DNA from: an uncultured Acinetobacter sp.
GTDB taxonomy: Bacteria > Pseudomonadota > Gammaproteobacteria > Pseudomonadales > Moraxellaceae
Direction of reading: 5' to 3'
Length of the DNA: 64,000 bases
NCBI RefSeq assembly: GCF_947626835.1
Contig: NZ_CANQTS010000003.1
Span: 62,001 to 126,000, forward strand
How positions within the stretch are numbered: the stretch's first letter is position 1; every line of letters begins with the position of its first letter. The notes beneath the pieces are model-generated. The model was not told the origin of the DNA. It saw only the letters and a program-made list of their open reading frames with translations, and searched no databases. Position numbers and translations under genes: made by a program. This document shows, piece after piece, positions 48,256 to 57,461 of this stretch.

Positions 48256-48295
48256 AAATAAAACAGCAACTACAAGAATCGCTGTTTTAAATGGC

Positions 48296-48661
48296 TTATG
48301 CCACAGTTTCTGACGGTGCTTCTGGCTGTGCACGCCATAAACTTTCAAGATCATAAAATTTACGTGCTGTAGGAAGCATCGCGTGCACCACTACAAAACC
48401 TAAATCAATCAAGATCCATTCAGCATCTTGTTCGCCTTCAATACCAATTGGGCGAAAGCCTGCTTTACGTGCTTCTTCAGCCACGTTATGCGCAAGCGCT
48501 TTTAAATGACGGGTTGATGTGCCGCTAGCAATGACAATAGCATCTGCAACGTTACTGATCGTGCTGACATCTAATGTCACGATATCTTTAGCTTTTACAT
48601 CTTCTAAAGCTTCGCGTACCACATTTAAGCATGCTTGTACGTCTTTAGTTTGAGAATTCAT
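48296..48661 (-). CDS. rsfS: Ribosome silencing factor RsfS
   Basis: 121 aa from ATG 48661; the longer reading in the track adds 26 residues not found in the family, so the start is chosen by length. RsfS binds ribosomal protein uL14 and blocks subunit joining when nutrients are low. DVKAKDIVTLDVSTISNVAD, VIASGTSTRHLKALAHNVAE, GIEGEQDAEWILIDLGFVVV and RKFYDLESLWR are the conserved elements of the YbeB/Iojap family. No linked genes of nucleotide metabolism (nadD) are seen in this window. Confidence 0.9.
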   Translation of the reverse strand: MNSQTKDVQACLNVVREALEDVKAKDIVTLDVSTISNVADAIVIASGTSTRHLKALAHNVAEEARKAGFRPIGIEGEQDAEWILIDLGFVVVHAMLPTARKFYDLESLWRAQPEAPSETVA

Positions 48662-48794
48662 TGCGAGATCGTGAGAATTAGAAGCGCTGGGCGATGGTTC
48701 TAAATTCATAAAGGTTAATATTTCCAGACAATAACTCACCTTCTAATATAGCGAATTTAGCGCCAAATTTCAAACCGAAGCCCGATAAACTGCA

Positions 48795-49577
48795 CTATGC
48801 CTGTGGAAAAAATGCCGATTTCCATGCCAATGAGCCATTAGAGTCAGGCGTGGGACGATATTCAGCAGCCACGTAGCCTGTATAAAGGCTTGATTTTAAA
48901 TAATCGAAAATTGCAGCATAGTCAATTTCTCCGGTATTGGGCTGATGTCGACCCGGACAGTCGGCAAATTGAATATGTCCAATCGCATCTATGTTTTCTT
49001 TTAAAGCCTGCAAGACATCTTCGCCCATCATGGCCATGTGGTAGCAGTCATATTGCATTTTTAAAGCAGGGTGCTGTACGGCTTCTAGCATTTCTTGTGC
49101 TTGCGCGATATTTTGCAGCAAAAAACGTGGCATGTCGGTGCCATTAATCATCTCAAATACAGGTTGAATGCCTGCATCGCTTAAAAGCTGTGTTGCAATT
49201 TTAAGATTACTTGCTAATGTACGTAAGCAATGTAGTAAGTCAGCATCCAATGGTTGTTTACCAGCTAAAATATTTACACTCGGTACATCAAGGGCGCGTG
49301 CATAGTCAATGGCTTGTGTGACAGCATCACGAAACGCAATTTCACGTCCTGGTACACCGGCTAAGCCATCACCGCCTTGCATTAAATCACCGGCAGGTAC
49401 GTTAATCAGGCACAGGCTTAACTGGTGCGCTGTCAGTTGTGCTTGAATTTGAGCAATACTGAGTTCATACGGAAATTGAATTTCAACATGATCAAAGCCG
49501 TGTTGACGTGCTAAGGCAAAGCGCTCAATTAAAGGCACTTCGGTAAAAATCATCGAAAGATTAACGGCCAATTTCAT
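48795..49577 (-). CDS. Hydroxypyruvate isomerase family protein (Hyi-like)
   Basis: 260 aa, TIM-barrel sugar isomerase fold. MKLAVNLSMIFTEVPLIERF and GFDHVEIQFPYEL begin the Hyi/OtnI family pattern. VFEMINGTDMPRFLLQ holds a metal-site Glu, LKMQYDCYHMAMMGEDVLQA and IGHIQFADCPGRHQPNTGEI are the barrel C-terminal metal/substrate segments. It converts hydroxypyruvate to tartronate semialdehyde, or is a related 2-oxo-tetronate isomerase. The reductase that could use that product is immediately upstream (start at 49578), an operon that supports a glyoxylate/hydroxypyruvate pathway. Confidence 0.87.
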   Translation of the reverse strand: MKLAVNLSMIFTEVPLIERFALARQHGFDHVEIQFPYELSIAQIQAQLTAHQLSLCLINVPAGDLMQGGDGLAGVPGREIAFRDAVTQAIDYARALDVPSVNILAGKQPLDADLLHCLRTLASNLKIATQLLSDAGIQPVFEMINGTDMPRFLLQNIAQAQEMLEAVQHPALKMQYDCYHMAMMGEDVLQALKENIDAIGHIQFADCPGRHQPNTGEIDYAAIFDYLKSSLYTGYVAAEYRPTPDSNGSLAWKSAFFPQA

Positions 49578-50453
49578 TTAGTTAACCTCAGTTTTTTGTA
49601 CAGCATGAATCACCGTGGCTAAGTCCGCTTGGCTATAGCCTTGATGTTGATGCTGCTGTAATTGATCGAGGGCTTGGCTGGCCACAGGAATGGCTAAACC
49701 TAAATTGGCAGCTAAACTCATGGCGTTGTTTAAATCTTTAGCTAAAGTTTGTACTTTCCATTGCACCGGCTCAAAAACCTCACTTGCCATTCGTGGGGCT
49801 AAGATTTGAAAAGGTTTCGAGTCAGCAAAACCGCCAGCAAGTGCTGGAGCAAGTAATTGAGCATCTACGCCTGCATGTGCAGCCAAGGCAACCGCTTCTG
49901 CAATTAAAGTGCTATTGGCAGCCACAATCAGTTGGTTACAAATTTTGGTGGCTTGACCGGTACCACTGTCGCCCATACGCGTCACCCGTTGTGCTAAAGG
50001 TGCATAAACTGGTGCTAATTGCTTAATGGTTGTAGCATCACCACCAGCAAAAATAACCAACGTACCTTGTTCAGCACCTGCTGTACCGCCTGACACAGGG
50101 GAGTCAATCCAAGTCACGCCTTTATTTTGTGCTGCTTGATGTAGTTTTTGCGTTGCAGCGACTGAAAGACTGGAAAAATCAACAATGATTTGCCCGCTTT
50201 GCAAATAAGGCTCGATCTGGGCAAAAACCTGCTGTGCAGCAACGTCATCTGCTAGGCAAAGCATCAATACTTGATACTGAGGCAGTTGTTCAAGTACTAA
50301 AGCTTGAGCGCCGTGTGCAATTAAAGGCTCACAAGCACTGGCTGTACGATTCCAAACTGCAACTTCAAAATTGGCATCCAGTAGGCGTATGCTCATACGG
50401 CTACCCATGAGTCCCATACCTAAAAAAGCGATCTTGGCTTGATCTAATTGCAT
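49578..50453 (-). CDS. NAD(P)-dependent 3-hydroxyacid dehydrogenase (GlxR/GarR-like)
   Basis: 291 aa. Beta-hydroxyacid dehydrogenase family. Rossmann motif KIAFLGMGLMGSRMSIRLL, substrate/catalytic motif WIDSPVSGGTAGAEQGTLVI, GDSGTGQATKICNQLIVAAN with the catalytic Lys in TKICN, and a C-terminal helix with DLNNAMSLAANLGLAIPVAS. Likely tartronate semialdehyde reductase, since it adjoins the Hyi-like gene without a gap; 3-hydroxyisobutyrate dehydrogenase is the alternative, favoured by the adjacent crotonase. Eight bases separate it from the crotonase stop. Confidence 0.85.
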   Translation of the reverse strand: MQLDQAKIAFLGMGLMGSRMSIRLLDANFEVAVWNRTASACEPLIAHGAQALVLEQLPQYQVLMLCLADDVAAQQVFAQIEPYLQSGQIIVDFSSLSVAATQKLHQAAQNKGVTWIDSPVSGGTAGAEQGTLVIFAGGDATTIKQLAPVYAPLAQRVTRMGDSGTGQATKICNQLIVAANSTLIAEAVALAAHAGVDAQLLAPALAGGFADSKPFQILAPRMASEVFEPVQWKVQTLAKDLNNAMSLAANLGLAIPVASQALDQLQQHQHQGYSQADLATVIHAVQKTEVN

Positions 50454-50461
50454 CGTTCCCT

Positions 50462-51250
50462 CTATTTATATTGTCGTGGTAAAAATTCAGTCTGTGGTTG
50501 TTTATCTTTTTGACGGGCAAGGCGACTATTTTTGCCCAACAACAATTTAAGTTGCCATATTTTTTCTAAACGTAAAGCTTTATATGGTTGATGCTGCATG
50601 GCATCAAGCACTTGTTTTGCTGCATAGAGTGCATCGGGTGAACGCTCAATCAACTCATTTGCCAGTTGTTGAGCCGATCTAAGCGGATCATCAGACAGAT
50701 GCGTAACCAAGCCAATCTGTTTGGCATATTGGGCGTCAAAAATACGCGCGCTTAAGGTCAGCTCTTTGGCAATATCCAGTGGCATTAAGCCAGCAAGTGA
50801 ACGGCTAAGCCCCATATCAGGCACTAAGCCCCAGCGACTTTCCATAATTGACATTTGGGTATCAGGATGTGCAATGCGAATATCGGCTGCCAAGGCCAAT
50901 TGCATCCCCGCGCCAAAACAATAACCTTCAACTGCAGCAATCACTGGTACCGGTAATTGTTGCCACATCAAGCAGGCTTTTTGAAACAGACTTTGCCCCG
51001 GTTTTATTAACTGCCATGCTGCAAACAGGCGATGTTTAGGATGATTTAAGTCTTTTAAATCAATGCCTGCACTAAATACATGTGCTTCACCGGTTAAAAT
51101 GATTGCGCGCACTTGTCTATTATTTTTGAGTTTTTCTGCGCTATGCACTAAGTCTTTAAGCATACTAAAACTCATGGCATTACGTTTATCGGGGCGATTT
51201 AAACGTACAATCGCAATGCCATTTTGATATTCAATTTGAATGTCTGCCAT
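50462..51250 (-). CDS. Enoyl-CoA hydratase/isomerase (crotonase) family protein
   Basis: 262 aa. Crotonase fold with oxyanion-hole segments AHVFSAGIDLKDLNHP and VEGYCFGAGMQLALAADIRI. The first of the two hydratase glutamates (position 144 in rat hydratase) is replaced by Gln (GMQLALAADI), while the second region MSIMESRWGLVPDMGLSRSL keeps Glu and has Asp in the isomerase position. That combination points to an isomerase or thioesterase-like activity rather than a standard hydratase. It heads the hyi cluster in the direction of transcription. Confidence 0.85.
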   Translation of the reverse strand: MADIQIEYQNGIAIVRLNRPDKRNAMSFSMLKDLVHSAEKLKNNRQVRAIILTGEAHVFSAGIDLKDLNHPKHRLFAAWQLIKPGQSLFQKACLMWQQLPVPVIAAVEGYCFGAGMQLALAADIRIAHPDTQMSIMESRWGLVPDMGLSRSLAGLMPLDIAKELTLSARIFDAQYAKQIGLVTHLSDDPLRSAQQLANELIERSPDALYAAKQVLDAMQHQPYKALRLEKIWQLKLLLGKNSRLARQKDKQPQTEFLPRQYK

Positions 51251-51303
51251 ATTGTTCTCTTATTGTTAGATTTTGCTTGAGCATAGCATGTTGTGGGCAT
51301 AGA

Positions 51304-54114
51304 TCACTCAAGTGCGGCTTGATTTAACATTTGCTGTGCGGCATGCCGTACATCTTCAATCGCGGCTTTTAATGCCTCAAAATGTACTAAAGCATCATCA
51401 ATAAAGGCTTGATCCGCAATTCTTTGTTCTTTGCGTAAAATCGAAACAAATTGCTCAAAATCACCACTGACCTGTTGCAAGGTCGGCGTACCCACATAAC
51501 GGGTGGCGCCATATAAACGATGTAGCACATGTTCAAGTTGAGGAAAGTCTTCTACTTCAATCAACTCTTGCATTTCGTTTAAGTCTTTATCAAAACTCTC
51601 CAACAACATTTTAAGCAAATCTAACGCTAAATCGGGCTTATTGGCCGCCAATTGCAGACTTTGTTGCCAATTTAAAATCTGAGGGTCAAGACTGCCCAAA
51701 GGCTTATTCTCGATTTTAAGCTGATTATGCTCAAAACTTTGTTTGGTCCATTGGGTTAAAATTTGAATAATTTGCTCAATTTGAATCGGCTTGGTCACAT
51801 AATCATCCATACCGCCTTGTAATAAGCGTTGTTTTTCATCGGCTAACGCATGTGCGGTCAGTGCCACAACAGGTAAGCGTTGTGCATGATCAAACGTGGA
51901 TTCAAGCGAACGAATAGCACGTGTGGTATCTAAACCTGACATCACCGGCATTTGAATATCCATAAACACCAAATCAAAACGTGGCTGACCTTGTTGCATT
52001 TGTTGCTCTAAAATACTTAACGCTTCTTGCCCACTTAAGGCGCGGGTCATTTTGACATTCAGCTCAGCCAATAAGGCTTCTAACACAATTAAATTAGGTA
52101 AATGATCATCTACAGCTAAGACATGCAGACCTTGACCGTTAAATTGCTCAAATTCTTCTACCACCACAGGCTCTTGTTGGCTGAGTAAAGCGATTAAGGC
52201 ACTACGACTTAAAGGTTGATACAAAGCACGGGCTTGATAGTCACTCAACACATTCGGTTCAAGCTGCATTTGATAGCCATACACCGCTAAATTGCCACGA
52301 TAACGATGACGAATTTCACGCAATAAAGCGGCACTGTCACCACTATGGTCAACAATCAGCCATGTGTTTTCATTGGCATCTAAATGATTTAAGTCGCTAA
52401 ACAGCTCCAAAATTGAGCTAGATTCACGGTGCTGTACATGATAGTTTTCTAAATAATGACGCAGCACATTGGCAGTGGCAGGGTGCGATAAATACGACAG
52501 CACTTGAATCTGGCTAAAGTCTGGATGCGGCGTGTAATCTTCCTCATTGACGCTAAACATGGCCGTAAACCAAAAGGTTGAGCCTTTTTCTGTTGGTGCG
52601 CGTTCTTGGTTATCTTCAAAGCCAATATGACCTTGCATTAAATGCACCAATTGTTTGGAAATAGCCAAGCCTAAACCGGTACCACCAAATTGACGCGTGA
52701 CCGATGCATCACCTTGTGAGAACGATTCAAACAGCTTTTTACGGTCTGTACCACTTAAGCCAATACCGCTGTCTTGGACGCTAAAATGTAATAAACATTG
52801 ACCAATGTCGTCATCTTCCATGCGCACACGCACAATAATTTCACCATCAGGGGTGAATTTAATCGCATTAGAAATCAGATTGGTTAAAATCTGTTTAAAG
52901 CGTAGCGCATCGCCAATCACATGCTGTGGAATATTGTCGGCATAATAAAAGGCCATCGCAATTTGCTTTTGCGCTGCAAGTGGCGATAGCATATCCATCA
53001 CATCAAAAATGGCTTCTTCTAAATCAAAAGGCGCGGTTTCTAGCTCAAGTTTGCCGGCATCAATTTTAGAAAAATCTAATACATCGTTAATTAACGCCAA
53101 TAAATGCGCGGATGATTTACGAATGGTTTGTAAATATAAATTTTGCTCAGTGGATAAATTACCTTGGCGCAGCAACAGGTGAATAAAGCCATCAATGCTG
53201 TTTAAGGGCGTGCGTAACTCATGGCTAATGTTGGCTAAAAACACCGACTTAGATTGGTTGGCTTGAATGGCCTGATCGCGTGCTTGACGGTAGGTAATGT
53301 TTTGCACTTCTAAAGTATCTAAAGTACGGCGTAAATCGTCTTCGGTTTGTTCGGTATGTTCTTTAAGTTCTAAAAAGCTATAATGTAAGCGTTTGACCAC
53401 ATTGGCAATATCACGTTGTAACAGGCGTAATTCACCGGTGCTATTAATCACCATATGCTGATCTAAGGTGTCGGCATTAAGGCGCTGCAACTGCATACGA
53501 ATTTCGTACATCGGTGCAATCCAACGCCGTGAATAAAAGTTTAAACACAGCAATAAGAGTAATAAAGTTAGTAAGCCTGTGGCCACTAAAACAATCAGTA
53601 CCCGATAGCGCGCAATTTGTAAGGGTTGGTTGTCCAATTCAACCATCAGCCATGCGGTTTTATTAGGAGATTGATGAATCGCCATGCCATAAATATGACT
53701 ATTTTGATGTTCAATCGGCCCTAAAAAGCTGGTATTGGGGCTAGGTTTTGGCCACGGCGCTTGGGCTTGATCACCCAAACTTAACCGATTGACACCTTTA
53801 TCATCAAGAATTGCAGTCCGAATTACATGCTTATTGTTCATCATGGTTTGCATAAAGGTGCGACCATGATCGTAATGCAAAGGATAATAATTGAGTAGGG
53901 TGATGGCTTGTTCGGCTTGAGTTTGAAAACGCGTTAAAATAGCAATCGCCATTTGCCGTTGCTGCGCTTTGGCGGCATCTGAGGTTTCAGTTAAAACTAA
54001 AGCTGCACCCACACAGGCCAAGACCATAATCGGCACAAAAATCAAGGCAATCAGTTGCCCATAAGCGTGATTTAAGTGTAAGCGCTTAAATAATTTTTTA
54101 TTGATATTGGACAT
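51304..54114 (-). CDS. gacS: Hybrid sensor histidine kinase GacS (BarA-like)
   Basis: 936 aa. Order of parts: TM1 (about 20-42), periplasmic sensor (43-170), TM2 (172-194, VLIVLVATGLLTLLLLLLCL), HAMP (195-250), HisKA with phosphorylated His298 in FLANISHELRTPLNSIDGF, HATPase (NLISNAIKFTPDGEI; FGGTGLGLAISKQL), receiver with Asp in LVFMDIQMPVMSGLD, HPt with His in LEHVLHRLYGATRYVG. This is the tripartite architecture of GacS/BarA, which phosphorylates GacA to control secondary metabolism and virulence. Neighbourhood (cysM, rlmD, relA) matches the barA region of E. coli. Divergent from cysM. Confidence 0.92.
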   Translation of the reverse strand: MSNINKKLFKRLHLNHAYGQLIALIFVPIMVLACVGAALVLTETSDAAKAQQRQMAIAILTRFQTQAEQAITLLNYYPLHYDHGRTFMQTMMNNKHVIRTAILDDKGVNRLSLGDQAQAPWPKPSPNTSFLGPIEHQNSHIYGMAIHQSPNKTAWLMVELDNQPLQIARYRVLIVLVATGLLTLLLLLLCLNFYSRRWIAPMYEIRMQLQRLNADTLDQHMVINSTGELRLLQRDIANVVKRLHYSFLELKEHTEQTEDDLRRTLDTLEVQNITYRQARDQAIQANQSKSVFLANISHELRTPLNSIDGFIHLLLRQGNLSTEQNLYLQTIRKSSAHLLALINDVLDFSKIDAGKLELETAPFDLEEAIFDVMDMLSPLAAQKQIAMAFYYADNIPQHVIGDALRFKQILTNLISNAIKFTPDGEIIVRVRMEDDDIGQCLLHFSVQDSGIGLSGTDRKKLFESFSQGDASVTRQFGGTGLGLAISKQLVHLMQGHIGFEDNQERAPTEKGSTFWFTAMFSVNEEDYTPHPDFSQIQVLSYLSHPATANVLRHYLENYHVQHRESSSILELFSDLNHLDANENTWLIVDHSGDSAALLREIRHRYRGNLAVYGYQMQLEPNVLSDYQARALYQPLSRSALIALLSQQEPVVVEEFEQFNGQGLHVLAVDDHLPNLIVLEALLAELNVKMTRALSGQEALSILEQQMQQGQPRFDLVFMDIQMPVMSGLDTTRAIRSLESTFDHAQRLPVVALTAHALADEKQRLLQGGMDDYVTKPIQIEQIIQILTQWTKQSFEHNQLKIENKPLGSLDPQILNWQQSLQLAANKPDLALDLLKMLLESFDKDLNEMQELIEVEDFPQLEHVLHRLYGATRYVGTPTLQQVSGDFEQFVSILRKEQRIADQAFIDDALVHFEALKAAIEDVRHAAQQMLNQAALE

Positions 54115-54265
54115 AATCAGTCAGGCAGCTTTTGTTTGGGCAAGAGTTTAACATGCTTTTTTCCTGTGATGCGCCTTTACATACCGATAAGAAAAAGCCT
54201 GTTAAATGGGTGCAGAATCAAGCATTTTTTCATACAATAGCCGCACCTCGATACAGGTACGGACC

Positions 54266-55180
54266 ATGCGTAACACAACCCCTGATTTTCAAGCAGACGA
54301 ATTTTTACTGGATCACTATGTAGGTAACACACCACTGGTGCGTTTACAGCGTCTGGCAAATCATACTCAAGCAACAGTATTGGCGAAATTAGAAGGCAAT
54401 AATCCTGCCGGTTCAGTCAAAGATCGTCCTGCTTATAATATGATTATGCAAGCCGAAAAGCGTGGTCAGATTCAGCCGGGTGATACGTTAATTGAAGCGA
54501 CCAGCGGAAATACAGGCATTGCTTTAGCGATGGTCGCAGCCATGCGCGGCTACCACATGAAACTGATTATGCCGGCCAATTCCAGCCAAGAGCGTAAAGA
54601 TGCTATGGCAGCGTATGGGGCTGAGTTAATTGAAGCCAATAACATGGAAGAAGCACGTGATTTAGCACTCAAAATGCAAGCCGATGGCGTAGGTTTAGTG
54701 CTGAATCAATTTGGTAATCCCGACAATGTTGAGGCACATTACTTGACCACAGGTCCTGAAATTTGGCGTCAAACAGGGGGCAAAATCACCCATTTTGTCA
54801 GTTCTATGGGTACCACAGGCACCATCATGGGCATTTCTAAATATTTAAAAGAACAAAATCCAGACATTCAAATTGTAGGCTTACAACCGGCCGAAGGCTC
54901 CAATATTCCCGGTATTCGTCGTTGGCCAACAGAATATCTACCGACGATTTTTGATGCCTCACGCGTGGATCAGATTATGGATATTCCGCAAATTGAAGCG
55001 GAAAAAACTGCACGTCAATTGGCACGTCGTGAAGGGATTAGCGCAGGTGTATCATCGGGTGGTGCAGTATGGGCTGCGGTAAAAATTGCTGAACAACAGC
55101 CAGATGCTGTTATTGTATGTATTGTATGCGACCGTGGCGATCGTTATTTATCGACAGGTTTGTTCTCAGTTCAAGACTAA
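54266..55180 (+). CDS. cysM: Cysteine synthase B (O-acetylserine sulfhydrylase, CysM)
   Basis: 304 aa from ATG 54266; 20 residues of the track ORF upstream are unlikely to be translated. PLP enzyme making cysteine from O-acetylserine (or phosphoserine) and sulfide or thiosulfate. VGNTPLVRLQRLANHTQATV, NPAGSVKDRPAYNMI with the PLP Lys, TSGNTGIALAMVAAMRGYH and SSMGTTGTIMGISKYLKEQN are the classical motifs. GISAGVSSGGAVWAAVKIAE contains the serine-binding C-terminal loop. VCIVCDRGDRYLSTGLF fits CysM rather than CysK. It is followed by an exonuclease gene 22 bases later. Confidence 0.94.
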   Translation: MRNTTPDFQADEFLLDHYVGNTPLVRLQRLANHTQATVLAKLEGNNPAGSVKDRPAYNMIMQAEKRGQIQPGDTLIEATSGNTGIALAMVAAMRGYHMKLIMPANSSQERKDAMAAYGAELIEANNMEEARDLALKMQADGVGLVLNQFGNPDNVEAHYLTTGPEIWRQTGGKITHFVSSMGTTGTIMGISKYLKEQNPDIQIVGLQPAEGSNIPGIRRWPTEYLPTIFDASRVDQIMDIPQIEAEKTARQLARREGISAGVSSGGAVWAAVKIAEQQPDAVIVCIVCDRGDRYLSTGLFSVQD

Positions 55181-55202
55181 GCAATCAAAAAAGGGTCATT
55201 GT

Positions 55203-56024
55203 ATGCGTTTACCGGTATTAGTTTTTGATATTGAAACCTTAACCGACAAAAAATCAGGTGCGCATTTATATGACCTTGATTTGCCAGCAGATGATTTAGA
55301 TGCCGCTTTGGCAAAACTACGCCGCCAAGAGGCAGGTACTGATTTTCAGCGTTTGCCTTTACATGAAATTGTGTGTATTTCTGGGCTGTGGATTAATGAA
55401 CAAGAACAGATCAAACTGTTTTCATTTAGCCAAGAGCACTATAGCGAATATGAAATTTTAGAAAAGTTTTTGTCAATCTTTGATAAGCGTTATCCAACTT
55501 TAGTCAGTTGGAATGGTTCACAATTTGATTTGCCGGTAATTTTATATCGTGCCATGTATCATGGTTTATCTGCGCCAAGTTTGTTTGATCAAGGCGAAAT
55601 TGATAACCAAAAGCGCTATAATAACTATCAAAACCGTTATCATCAGCGTCATGTTGATTTAATGGACGTGATGGCCATGTTTAATGGTCGTAATTTCCAA
55701 AAGCTCGATGATATTGCCCATTTACTTGGTTTTCCGGGTAAACGTGGCTTGGCAGGTTATCATGTACCCAAGTACGTGGCCGATGCAAACTGGCAAGCAC
55801 TGACCAGCTATTGTGAGGGTGATGTGCTTAATACATGGTTGGTATTTTTGCGTTGGGCATTACTCAAAGGTTTAATCAGCAAAGACATCCATCACATGTG
55901 GATTCAACGCAGCATTGACTATTTACATACGCAACCGCAACAGAGCGAGTTTTTGCAGCTCTGGCGCAACAATTCGCAACACACCGCATTTACTGCATTA
56001 GATTTCTCCCCAGATAAAAATTAG
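55203..56024 (+). CDS. Predicted 3'-5' exonuclease (PolB-type DEDDy)
   Basis: 273 aa from ATG 55203; the track ORF starts inside cysM. LVFDIETLTDKK (ExoI, D-x-E), VSWNGSQFDLPVILYR (ExoII), and LTSYCEGDVLNTWLVFLRW (ExoIII with Y-x-x-x-D) are the three motifs of the DEDDy group in the family 'DNA_pol_B_exo2'. Similar stand-alone proteins are widely found next to rlmD. It probably acts on RNA or DNA ends; function is unproven. Six bases separate it from rlmD, so co-expression is likely. Confidence 0.88.
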   Translation: MRLPVLVFDIETLTDKKSGAHLYDLDLPADDLDAALAKLRRQEAGTDFQRLPLHEIVCISGLWINEQEQIKLFSFSQEHYSEYEILEKFLSIFDKRYPTLVSWNGSQFDLPVILYRAMYHGLSAPSLFDQGEIDNQKRYNNYQNRYHQRHVDLMDVMAMFNGRNFQKLDDIAHLLGFPGKRGLAGYHVPKYVADANWQALTSYCEGDVLNTWLVFLRWALLKGLISKDIHHMWIQRSIDYLHTQPQQSEFLQLWRNNSQHTAFTALDFSPDKN

Positions 56025-56030
56025 GTATCC

Positions 56031-57416
56031 ATGAAACACAGAGCTAAACCTCGTCCTACGGCCCAACCCAAGTACATTTTTCAGGTTGAATCGCTATCAC
56101 ATGAAGGACGAGGGATAGCGCATTATGGCAGCCATCCGGAGCATCCAAGTGATAAGCACGGTAAAAAAGTCTTTATTGAAGGGGCTTTACCGGGCGAAAC
56201 TGTGCTTGCCAAAATCACCAATGTGGTGAAACGCTTAGAAGAAGCCGATTGCCTTGAAGTGCTGAGTGAGCCGTCTGATCTACGTGTGCAACCGCCGTGT
56301 GTGCATATTGAGCATTGTGGCGGTTGTAATATGCAGCATATTGCCAAAGATGAACAAATTCGTCTAAAACAGCAAGTATTACAATCTCATTTGACCCATT
56401 TTGCCGGTTTAAGCCCAGAAAAATGGTTAGAGCCTATGCGATCAGCGCGTGAAGATTACCGTCGTAAAGCACGTATTGGTGTGCGCTATATTGCCAGTCA
56501 AGATAAGTTGGTAGTGGGCTTTCGTGAAAAGCAAAGCAACAAACTCACCTCGATTGATCGTTGTTTAATTTTAGATGAGCAGTTTGGTTCACTGACGCGT
56601 TTAAAACAATTGCTGCAAGGGCTAGAGGGCAAAGCCCACATCGGTCATTTAGAATTGGCCATGGGGGACCAAGAAATTGCCTTGGTGTTACGTCATTTAC
56701 AGCCTTTAAGCGAGCAGGATGTCAACCAATTGCGCGAATTTGCGTTACATAAAGGTTGGCAGTTGTATTTGGCCGGTGACGACAAAAACTTAGTGCGTAT
56801 TGATCAAGCCAATGCTGCTTCACGCCTACATTACAGTTTGCCTGAGTTTGCATTGCGTTTTGCTTTTCATCCACATGACTTTACTCAAGTTAACTCAACG
56901 GTAAATCCTAAAATGGTACAGTTGGCATGCCAATTGCTAGACTTGCAGCCCGGTGAACGTGTTTTAGATCTATTTTGTGGTTTAGGTAACTTCTCCTTGC
57001 CATTGGCACGTTGTGTGGGTGAAGATGGGCAAGTGATTGGGGTGGAAGGTAGCGATGAGATGGTGAAGCGTGGCACAGAAAATGCCAAACTCAACCAAAT
57101 CAAACAGGTGCAATTTTATTCACAAGATTTAACACAAGATTTTTCGCACCAAGCTTGGGCAAAACAAGGCTTTGATGCATTATTAATTGACCCACCACGT
57201 AGCGGTGCAGAACAGGTCATGCAGTATGTGCCCAAATTTGGTGCAAAACGTTTGGTTTATGTGTCATGTAATCCGGCCACTTTGGCGCGTGATGCCAAAA
57301 TCTTGGCAGAACATGGCTATGACTTAATCCAAGCGGGTGTCATGGATATGTTTACCCATACCGGACATGTTGAATCGATTGCTTTATTTAAAAAACACGA
57401 AATAGACGACTTATAA
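56031..57416 (+). CDS. rlmD: 23S rRNA (uracil-1939-C5)-methyltransferase RlmD
   Basis: 461 aa. TRAM domain at residues 12-75, [4Fe-4S] cysteines in [18 protein letters not shown]-binding [40 protein letters not shown] (catalytic/RNA-binding motif) and [20 protein letters not shown] with the nucleophilic Cys. All signatures of RlmD (formerly RumA) are present. It methylates U1939 of 23S rRNA. Order exonuclease, rlmD, relA in one direction with short gaps suggests an operon. Confidence 0.95.
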   Translation: MKHRAKPRPTAQPKYIFQVESLSHEGRGIAHYGSHPEHPSDKHGKKVFIEGALPGETVLAKITNVVKRLEEADCLEVLSEPSDLRVQPPCVHIEHCGGCNMQHIAKDEQIRLKQQVLQSHLTHFAGLSPEKWLEPMRSAREDYRRKARIGVRYIASQDKLVVGFREKQSNKLTSIDRCLILDEQFGSLTRLKQLLQGLEGKAHIGHLELAMGDQEIALVLRHLQPLSEQDVNQLREFALHKGWQLYLAGDDKNLVRIDQANAASRLHYSLPEFALRFAFHPHDFTQVNSTVNPKMVQLACQLLDLQPGERVLDLFCGLGNFSLPLARCVGEDGQVIGVEGSDEMVKRGTENAKLNQIKQVQFYSQDLTQDFSHQAWAKQGFDALLIDPPRSGAEQVMQYVPKFGAKRLVYVSCNPATLARDAKILAEHGYDLIQAGVMDMFTHTGHVESIALFKKHEIDDL

Positions 57417-57461
57417 ATTTATAATATATGATGCAGCTTAGAAGAGAAGTAGGAGACGGCT

